A stretch of DNA of 14,068 nt from SIG440 sp045645905 (GTDB lineage: Bacteria > Bacillota > Clostridia > Monoglobales > Monoglobaceae): positions 1 to 14,068 of the forward strand of contig JAZRJT010000081.1 of NCBI GenBank assembly GCA_045645905.1, in the 5' to 3' direction. The notes below the pieces were generated by a model. It saw only the letters and a list, made by a program, of their open reading frames with translations. It searched no databases and had not been told where the DNA came from. Positions 1-5,267 of this stretch are shown here, piece after piece. Numbering within the stretch: position 1 is the stretch's first letter; each line of letters starts with the position of its first letter. The position numbers were made by a program, and so were the translations under genes.

Positions 1-57
1 TGTAACCCAAGGATTTAAATCCAGTGGTTGTCTTCCTAAGCCGCTTGGCCCCCGACT
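1..57. other. Unassigned left-edge sequence with a quasi-palindrome
   Basis: These bases do not continue the peptidase reading that ends at position 58, and I recognise no gene in them. Bases 11-22 (GGATTTAAATCC) are a perfect 12-base palindrome. Across three mismatched positions on each side, AACC (4-7) pairs with GGTT (26-29), giving a quasi-palindrome from 4 to 29. This could be an operator, a recombination site, or chance at a chimeric end. The segment is too short to decide its origin. Confidence 0.35.
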
Positions 58-279
58 TGCCAGGGCCACCACGTCGCCAAAGGCGCCGTCAAAATTGGTG
101 AGGATGCGGCTTTCTCCAATGGCACCCACTTCGGCACAGAAGGCACCGCCGGATTTTCCTTCTCTGGGGAAGAAATCGATCCACTGTTTCTCAAAAGCGG
201 TGGCGATCATGTCGCCCAGCTCTCCGTCAAAGCCCCGGAACAGCTTGGTCAGATACGCTCCAGCGGTTTCAGGGGTGAA
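58..279 (-). pseudogene. Internal fragment of an M3-family oligopeptidase (PepF-like)
   Basis: Read on the minus strand from about 279 down to 58, the sequence gives some 74 codons matching the region just before the active site of oligoendopeptidase F-type zinc peptidases (M3), cytoplasmic enzymes that cut short peptides. Visible are a stretch beginning FTPETAGAYL, then WIDFFPREGKSGGAFC, then ESRILTNFDGAFGDVVALA. In the family this last stretch leads straight into HELGH, the zinc site; here the match stops at the alanine before it, and what follows is unrelated. There is no start codon, no C-terminal half and no catalytic motif, so the piece cannot make an active enzyme. Its codons favour G or C in the third position, and bases 61-120 hold 35 G or C of 60, against 23 of 60 at 481-540 in the regulator gene. 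It was therefore either acquired from a higher-GC source or joined by an assembly error. The family call is fairly secure; the cause of truncation is not known. Confidence 0.75.
271..277 (+). promoter_or_regulatory. Ribosome binding site that sets a GTG start at 284
   Basis: AGGGGTG matches the Shine-Dalgarno consensus GGAGGTG closely and lies six bases before GTG at 284. The same bases also read as the F-T-P codons of the minus-strand peptidase fragment, so the join between the two sequences falls inside or right beside this site. It supports starting the regulator at 284 rather than at any upstream ATG in the same frame, which would translate antisense peptidase sequence. Confidence 0.55.
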
Positions 280-283
280 TTTT

Positions 284-817
284 GTGGATATAGGAAAAAA
301 GCTGAAACGCTTGCGTATCAAGCATCAGCTGACTCTTGAGGAGCTTGCCAACCGAAGTGAGCTTTCAAAAGGATTTTTATCACAGCTTGAAAACAATAAC
401 TGTTCTCCGTCAATTTCAACTTTAGAGGATTTATTGGAGGTTTTAGGTTCATCACTTCAGGAATTTTTCTCCGAAAAATCGGAGGAAGCAATTGTCTTTT
501 CGGAAAAGGATTATTACGAAAACGAGCAGGATGAGTATAAGATTGCCTATCTTGTGCCAAATGCTCAGAAGAATGCGATGGAACCCATAAGGATTGAAAT
601 TTTTCCCGACGGAAAATCTCAGGAAATAACCCCACACGACGGCGAGGACTTTGGCTTTGTCTTAAACGGCTGTGCAGATTTGATTTACGGCGGCGAAAAG
701 CATCACCTGAAAAAAGGCGACACATTTTATGTAAGATGCAACGAAAATTATCATATAGAAAACAATGGCAAACGGAATTGCGAGCTGATTTGGATATCAA
801 CTCCGCCATTCTTTTAA
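284..817 (+). CDS. XRE-family regulator with C-terminal cupin domain (polyamine-type)
   Basis: A 177-residue DNA-binding regulator, likely a ligand-responsive controller of the transporter genes behind it. Residues 4-59 form an XRE/Cro helix-turn-helix, with TLEELANRSELSKGFLSQLE (17-36) covering the turn and recognition helix. Residues 100-172 form a small cupin barrel containing PHDGEDFGFVLNG, a KKGDTFYV turn and NYHIENNG. This layout and length are typical of the PuuR-like XRE-cupin family, often found next to polyamine transport or catabolism genes. The frame stays open upstream to an ATG at 95, but that adds 63 residues read antisense through a peptidase fragment, so GTG 284 is preferred, with a ribosome site at 271-277. 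The stop overlaps the potA ribosome site, so the gene is probably cotranscribed and coupled with potA. Its native promoter is not visible because foreign sequence lies directly upstream. Binding of a polyamine by the cupin domain is inference. Confidence 0.85.
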   Translation: MDIGKKLKRLRIKHQLTLEELANRSELSKGFLSQLENNNCSPSISTLEDLLEVLGSSLQEFFSEKSEEAIVFSEKDYYENEQDEYKIAYLVPNAQKNAMEPIRIEIFPDGKSQEITPHDGEDFGFVLNGCADLIYGGEKHHLKKGDTFYVRCNENYHIENNGKRNCELIWISTPPFF

Positions 818-829
818 GGAGGGAATACT

Positions 830-1867
830 TTGAGTGCGTTAATTGAACTTAAAAACATTACTAAAACCTTTGATGATCAGCAGATTTTAAAGGGGATTAA
901 TCTTAAAATCAATGAGAAGGAATTTTTAACCCTTCTTGGTCCTTCGGGTTGCGGCAAGACAACAACCTTGCGTATAATTGCGGGCTTTGATGAATCCGAC
1001 GATGGCGAAATTCTCTTTGACGGTATCGAGATTTCCAAGGTGCCGCCATATAAGCGTGAGGTGAACACTGTTTTCCAGAAGTATGCACTGTTTCCGCACC
1101 TTAATGTTTTTGAAAATATTGCCTTTGGACTTAACATAAAAAAGACGGAAAGGTCGGTTGTTAAGCAAGAGGTTGAAAAAATGCTGAAGCTGGTTGGACT
1201 TTCGGGATACGAAAAACGTGATGTAACCTCGCTGTCAGGCGGTCAGCAACAGCGAGTTGCAATTGCCCGTGCTCTTATTAACAAGCCAAAAGTGCTGCTC
1301 CTTGACGAGCCTTTGGGTGCTCTTGATGCCAAGCTCCGCAAGGAAATGCAGTTTGAACTGAAGAAAATTCAGCAGGAGGTAGGCATTACCTTTATATATG
1401 TAACTCACGACCAGGAAGAAGCTTTGTCAATGTCTGATACCGTGGTTGTTATGAATGACGGTTACATTCAGCAAATCGGCACTCCCACAGATGTATACAA
1501 CGAGCCTGAAAACCGCTTTGTTGCACAGTTTATAGGCGAGTCAAATATTATCGAGGGTATTATGATTCGTGACTGCCTTGTTGCGTTTGATGATTTTGAA
1601 TTTGAATGTGTTGACAAGGGCTTTAAGGAAAACGAGGAAATCGAGGTTGTACTTCGTCCCGAGGACATTGATATAGTGTCGCCTGATGCGGCAAAGCTCA
1701 GCGGAACGGTTAGCAGTATTGTATTCAAGGGCGTTCATTATGAAATAATGGTACAGTCAAAATACCGTCAGTATATGATACATACCACAGATTATCACCC
1801 TGTGGGAAAGCGAGTGGGTCTGACCTTCGGGCCTGAAGATATTCACGTTATGTGGAAGATGAACTGA
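830..1867 (+). CDS. potA: Spermidine/putrescine ABC transporter, ATP-binding subunit
   Basis: The cytoplasmic ATPase that drives polyamine import, acting as a dimer beneath the two permeases. In 345 residues the ABC domain shows Walker A GPSGCGKTT (37-45), the Q-loop glutamine in VFQK (Q83), signature SLSGGQQQR (134-142), Walker B VLLLDE (155-160), D-loop GALD (163-166) and the H-loop histidine H193 in VTHDQEEA. Residues from about 230 on form the TOBE-like regulatory domain usual for PotA, MalK and related importers. Length is close to the usual PotA range. Translation starts at TTG, supported by AAGGAGGG (816-823) six bases upstream; this site overlaps the stop of the regulator. The next gene begins 17 bases after the stop. 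The ABC family is certain; substrate is inferred from the permease and binding-protein sequences downstream and the adjacent PuuR-like regulator. A general PotA/PotG-type importer for another small cation is the main alternative. Confidence 0.93.
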   Translation: MSALIELKNITKTFDDQQILKGINLKINEKEFLTLLGPSGCGKTTTLRIIAGFDESDDGEILFDGIEISKVPPYKREVNTVFQKYALFPHLNVFENIAFGLNIKKTERSVVKQEVEKMLKLVGLSGYEKRDVTSLSGGQQQRVAIARALINKPKVLLLDEPLGALDAKLRKEMQFELKKIQQEVGITFIYVTHDQEEALSMSDTVVVMNDGYIQQIGTPTDVYNEPENRFVAQFIGESNIIEGIMIRDCLVAFDDFEFECVDKGFKENEEIEVVLRPEDIDIVSPDAAKLSGTVSSIVFKGVHYEIMVQSKYRQYMIHTTDYHPVGKRVGLTFGPEDIHVMWKMN

Positions 1868-1884
1868 TTTGAAAGGATAAGGCT

Positions 1885-2658
1885 ATGAAATACTTTAAAA
1901 ATCTGGTAAGACCATATATGGTGTGGTCGGTTATAGTTATTCTTGTTCCGATTTTTATGATATTTTTATATGCTGTGACAAACAGCGGTAATTCTCTTAT
2001 AAATATACAGTTTACCCTTGACAATTTTGCAAAATTTGTCGAGCCTGTGTATCTTGAGGTGTTTATAAGCTCTATAGAAATGGGTCTTATTACTGTGGCG
2101 ATATGTCTCATTTTGGGCTATGCCATGGCTTACATAATCTCAAAGTGCAAGGAACGCACGCAAAGCATATTGATACTTCTGGTAACCATTCCAATGTGGA
2201 TAAATATGATTATTAGAATTTATGCATGGAAGAGCATTTTAGAGCCGCTTGGACTTATGTACACCGACTTTGCTGTTATGGTCGGGCAGATTTGCGAATT
2301 TTTACCATTTATGATAATTCCAATTCATACATCTCTCAGCAAGATGGATAAATCCTTTGTTGAGGCTGCGTATGATTTGGGTGCAAATCCAATACAGACA
2401 TTTTTAAAGGTAACTTTTAAGCTGTCAATCCCCGGCGTTTTAAATGGTGTTATTATGGTGTTTTTGCTTTCCATTTCTACCTTTATGATTCCAAAGATAC
2501 TGGGCGGCGGTCAGTATATGCTTATCGGTAACCTGATTGAAAAGCAGTTTATCGAGGTGGGTGACTGGAACTTCGGCAGTGCTGTGTCACTTTTGCTTGC
2601 TGTAATTATACTGTTCTCAATCAGATGGATGAAGAAGATTGATAAGGAAGAAAACTAA
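1885..2658 (+). CDS. potB: Spermidine/putrescine ABC transporter, permease PotB
   Basis: One of two membrane subunits forming the import channel. The 257-residue protein has six hydrophobic segments, near 12-32, 60-86, 95-117, 128-150, 182-204 and 230-248. Between the fourth and fifth lies the EAA loop that contacts the ATPase: E160 A A Y D L G A N, running to the proline-glycine at 183-184. MWINMIIRIYAW (104-115) is typical of PotB, where the family usually shows a similar W-x-N-x-L-x-R-x-Y pattern. The ATG is preceded by an AAAGGA site (1872-1877) seven bases upstream. It sits between potA and the potC-potD fusion, so all importer parts are in one transcript. Family assignment is firm. Confidence 0.92.
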   Translation: MKYFKNLVRPYMVWSVIVILVPIFMIFLYAVTNSGNSLINIQFTLDNFAKFVEPVYLEVFISSIEMGLITVAICLILGYAMAYIISKCKERTQSILILLVTIPMWINMIIRIYAWKSILEPLGLMYTDFAVMVGQICEFLPFMIIPIHTSLSKMDKSFVEAAYDLGANPIQTFLKVTFKLSIPGVLNGVIMVFLLSISTFMIPKILGGGQYMLIGNLIEKQFIEVGDWNFGSAVSLLLAVIILFSIRWMKKIDKEEN

Positions 2659-2671
2659 CATTAGCTCAGGA

Positions 2672-2679
2672 AAGGAGGT
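2672..2679 (+). promoter_or_regulatory. Strong ribosome site fixing the TTG start of the potC-potD fusion
   Basis: AAGGAGGT is a near-perfect Shine-Dalgarno sequence placed six bases before TTG at 2686. The nearby GTG at 2681 is out of frame with the gene and too close to the site, so TTG is the start. Confidence 0.8.
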
Positions 2680-2685
2680 TGTGCG

Positions 2686-4539
2686 TTGAAAAAATTAGCG
2701 CGTATTTCATCAGGATTTTATGTGGCACTGTGCTTTGCATTCTTTTATGTGCCAATTATTATAACAATGATATTTTCTTTTAACTCGTCGCGTTCCTTTG
2801 CTAAGTTTACGGGTTTTTCGCTTAAGTGGTACGAGGCCCTGATAAACGATGCTGAGATTATGTCGGCGGTGTGGGTTTCTGTATCGGTTGCAGTTTTAGC
2901 AACGGCGATTTCTACTATTTTAGGTACTATTACAGCAATAGGGCTTTCTAAAAGCCGCAAGATAATTAAAGAATGGATTTTAAATATCAATAATATTCCC
3001 ATTATGAACCCCGATATTGTTACGGCAATAGGACTTATGATATTGTTTACTGCAATGAAGATTGAAAAGGGCTATGTTACCATGCTTCTTGCCCATATCT
3101 GCTTTTGCACGCCCTATGTAATAACATCGGTGTATCCCAAAATACGCGAACTTGACGTAAATATTGCCAATGCGGCAATGGATTTGGGTGCAACACCCTT
3201 TCAGGCACTTATCAAGGTAATTGTGCCAATGATTAAGCCCGGAATTGTTGCAGGTATGCTTCTTGCATTCACCATGTCAATTGATGATTTTGTTGTTTCG
3301 TATTTTGTAAGCGGAAACGGTGTTGAAAATATTTCAATGATTGTGTATAATGCCACAAAGCGTATTAACCCCACAATAAATGCACTATCCACCATAGTCA
3401 TACTTGTTATTGTGATAGGCGTTGCGGTTGTAAAGCTGGCACCGGGCGGAAAAATTAAAAGCCTTTTGTCAAATCTTGGCTACAAAACCAGACGCAGAAT
3501 CAGGTTGGCAGGGGTTGTTGCACTTTGTGCACTGATTGGCTTTGCTGTATTTGGACTAAAGAACAACAAAGCTGTTTTAAAGGTATACAATGCAGGTGAA
3601 TACATAGACGACAGCCTTATTACTGCTTTTGAGGAGGAGTATGGCTGCAAGGTTATATACGAAACCTTTGATTCAAACGAGTCGATGTATACCAAGGTTA
3701 TGAGCGGTGAAAAATATGATATAATTATCCCCTCTGACTATATGATTGAACGTCTTGCCAAGGAAGAACTCGTTCAGGAGATTGATAAGTCTAAGCTTAC
3801 AAATCTTGACGGGATAATTCCTTCAATACTTGACCGCCCGTTTGACCCTGGCAATAAGTATTCAATTCCGTATTTTTGGGGTAATGTTGGCATACTCTAT
3901 GATGAAACTGTTGTTGACTCATCTGACCTTAATGACGGTTGGGAACTTCTCAGAAACCCCAAATACAAGGACAACATTTATATGTACGATTCCGAGCGTG
4001 ACTCGTTTATGATTGCTCTAAAGGCCTTAGGTTATTCACTTAATACAGCCGAGAAAAGCGAGATTGATGCGGCATATAATTGGTTGGTACAGCAACGTGA
4101 GATTATGAATCCCATATACGTTGGTGATGATGTCATTGACAGTATGATTGCCGGCAGCAAGGCAATGGCAATTGTATATTCGGGTGATGCGGCATACATT
4201 ATGTCAGAAAACGAAAACCTGAGATTTTTCACTCCTGATAAGGGCACAAACCTGTGGATTGATGGTATGGTTATAACAAACGAATGTATTAATACAAATC
4301 TTGCCCATAAATGGATTGATTTTATGCTGAGACCCGAGAATGCTATGGCAAATTCCGAGGCGGTTGGATATTCCTCGCCCGTTGAGAGTGCCTTTGAGGA
4401 AATACGAGATACCGTTTATGAAGGCAACGAGGCTTATGTTCCAAGGCAAGACAATAATAATGATGAATATTTCAGGTATCAGGACCCTGAAACAAAGAAG
4501 TATTATGCAGAGATGTGGACAAAAGTAAAATCCCAATAA
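2686..4539 (+). CDS. potCD: Fused PotC permease and PotD substrate-binding protein
   Basis: A single 617-residue protein combining the second permease and the solute receptor of the importer. Residues 1-250 are PotC: six membrane segments (near 10-31, 61-87, 98-125, 129-150, 186-208, 232-250) and the ATPase-contacting loop NAAMDLGATPFQ (162-173). A basic stretch (K256, K258, K267, R269-R271, R273) then precedes a seventh membrane helix (about 274-290), which carries the chain outside. Residues 297-617 are a PotD-type binding protein: VYNAGEY at the start, KYDIIIPSDY (343-352), DKSKLTNLDGI (367-377), KYSIPYFWG (391-399), LWIDGM (523-528) and a C-terminal YAEMWTKVKS. No signal peptide or lipobox is needed because helix 7 anchors the domain. 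Both halves are full length with no frameshift. Similar potC-potD fusions are, as I recall, annotated in some mycoplasmas and other Firmicutes. Polyamine specificity is likely but not proven, because several pocket residues differ from E. coli PotD. Confidence 0.92.
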   Translation: MKKLARISSGFYVALCFAFFYVPIIITMIFSFNSSRSFAKFTGFSLKWYEALINDAEIMSAVWVSVSVAVLATAISTILGTITAIGLSKSRKIIKEWILNINNIPIMNPDIVTAIGLMILFTAMKIEKGYVTMLLAHICFCTPYVITSVYPKIRELDVNIANAAMDLGATPFQALIKVIVPMIKPGIVAGMLLAFTMSIDDFVVSYFVSGNGVENISMIVYNATKRINPTINALSTIVILVIVIGVAVVKLAPGGKIKSLLSNLGYKTRRRIRLAGVVALCALIGFAVFGLKNNKAVLKVYNAGEYIDDSLITAFEEEYGCKVIYETFDSNESMYTKVMSGEKYDIIIPSDYMIERLAKEELVQEIDKSKLTNLDGIIPSILDRPFDPGNKYSIPYFWGNVGILYDETVVDSSDLNDGWELLRNPKYKDNIYMYDSERDSFMIALKALGYSLNTAEKSEIDAAYNWLVQQREIMNPIYVGDDVIDSMIAGSKAMAIVYSGDAAYIMSENENLRFFTPDKGTNLWIDGMVITNECINTNLAHKWIDFMLRPENAMANSEAVGYSSPVESAFEEIRDTVYEGNEAYVPRQDNNNDEYFRYQDPETKKYYAEMWTKVKSQ

Positions 4540-4646
4540 GAGTCTGAGGAAAATGACTTATCTCATCACCTTTTGCTCGGAGCGGTGCACACAGCACAGC
4601 ATGCCTCGCTGCAAGATGGCAATCTAAACAATTTTTTTTCAGACTC
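4540..4646. repeat. 107-bp element with terminal inverted repeats and hairpin core (MITE/REP-like)
   Basis: GAGTCTGAGGAAAAT (4540-4554) is inverted at ATTTTTTTTCAGACTC (4631-4646): eight bases match exactly, followed by an A-rich part with small differences. Inside, the arms keep pairing imperfectly: TTTTGC (4571-4576) with GCAAGA (4611-4616), and AGCGGTGCA (4581-4589) with TGCCTCGCT (4602-4610), which has one mismatch and one G-T pair. The apex is about 12 bases. No open frame of note is present. The element starts at the base after the potCD stop. There is no clear target-site duplication; GAG at 4540-4542 and 4647-4649 is too short to count. The T run (4632-4639) is too far from the core hairpin to look like an ordinary terminator, though the whole fold might stop transcription. 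The structure is seen directly; the class of element is inference. Confidence 0.6.
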
Positions 4647-4673
4647 GAGAAAAAATAAAGGAACGGTAATTCT

Positions 4674-5237
4674 ATGTATATAATAGCAGGATTGGGAAAT
4701 CCGGGAAAAAAGTACGTAAACAGCCGCCACAATGTGGGCTTTGATGCATTGGATGCGGTTGCGGCAAAGTATAATATTGATATAAAAAAGGTAAAATTTA
4801 ATGGCATTTACGGCGAAGGCTCAATTGCGGGCGAAAAGGTTGTTTTGGTAAAGCCTCAGACATTTATGAACCTTAGCGGTGAATGTATCAGGGATTTTAA
4901 AAACTGGTATAAGGTTGAAAACGACCAAATAATAATAATCTATGACGATATTTCCCTGCCACTTGGCAAAATGCGTATTCGCCCTAAGGGCAGTGCAGGC
5001 GGTCACAACGGTGTAAAAAGCATTATCTATCAGACGGGGTCAGAGGTGTTTCCGCGTATAAAAATCGGCGTGGGCAGCCCGAAAAACCCCGATTATGATT
5101 TGGCTGATTATGTTCTTGGGCATTTCAGCAAAGGCGAAGTCGAGGTGCTTGTTCCCGTTGCAGTAAAGGCTGCAGAGGCTGTTGGCGAAATTATAAAAAA
5201 CGGCACCGAAAAGGCAATGTCTAAGTTTAACGGTTAA
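4674..5237 (+). CDS. pth: Peptidyl-tRNA hydrolase
   Basis: A cytoplasmic enzyme that cleaves the ester bond of peptidyl-tRNAs dropped from stalled ribosomes, recycling tRNA. The 187-residue length is normal for bacterial Pth. The N-terminus has IAGLGNPGKKY with N9, followed by the catalytic histidine H19 in SRHNVGF. The rest of the active site is present: PQTFMNLSG with M65 and N66, YDDISLP with D91, and KGSAGGHNGVKS with H111 and N112. The ATG is preceded by AAGGA (4658-4662), 11 bases away, a slightly long spacing. The repeat element lies directly upstream and may separate this gene from the pot operon. mfd follows 30 bases downstream, the order seen around spoVC-mfd in Bacillus and in many Clostridia. 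Confidence 0.97.
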   Translation: MYIIAGLGNPGKKYVNSRHNVGFDALDAVAAKYNIDIKKVKFNGIYGEGSIAGEKVVLVKPQTFMNLSGECIRDFKNWYKVENDQIIIIYDDISLPLGKMRIRPKGSAGGHNGVKSIIYQTGSEVFPRIKIGVGSPKNPDYDLADYVLGHFSKGEVEVLVPVAVKAAEAVGEIIKNGTEKAMSKFNG

Positions 5238-5267
5238 CTGCTGTCAGGCAGGATTTAAGGTGAGGCT

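Noticed and set aside
1..57. tRNA-like look on the minus strand (GCCAAGCGG at 49-41 and a TGGATTTAAATCC stretch resembling a tRNA-Leu anticodon arm)
   Set aside because: The anticodon stem keeps only three pairs, the loop is one base short, the D-stem does not pair, and no acceptor or T arm can be built inside the window.
318..809. Long minus-strand open frame opposite the regulator
   Set aside because: No ribosome site, low-complexity translation without family features, and it lies wholly antisense to a well-supported gene.
3553..3590. Frameshift or missed gene boundary between potC and potD
   Set aside because: One frame runs through cleanly, the linker forms a sensible basic region plus helix, and there is no ribosome site or signal peptide for a separate potD.
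4620..4646. Ordinary rho-independent terminator using the T run at 4632-4639
   Set aside because: The core GC-rich stem ends some 13 bases before the Ts, and the Ts are themselves part of the outer inverted repeat rather than a tail after a stem.
4677..4682. TATAAT overlapping the first codons of pth as a -10 box
   Set aside because: No matching -35 box at suitable distance, and a transcript from it would start inside the gene.
5238..5267. Small inverted repeat (CTGC...GCAG) between pth and mfd as a terminator
   Set aside because: Stem is very short and no T run follows; the mfd ribosome site begins right after it.
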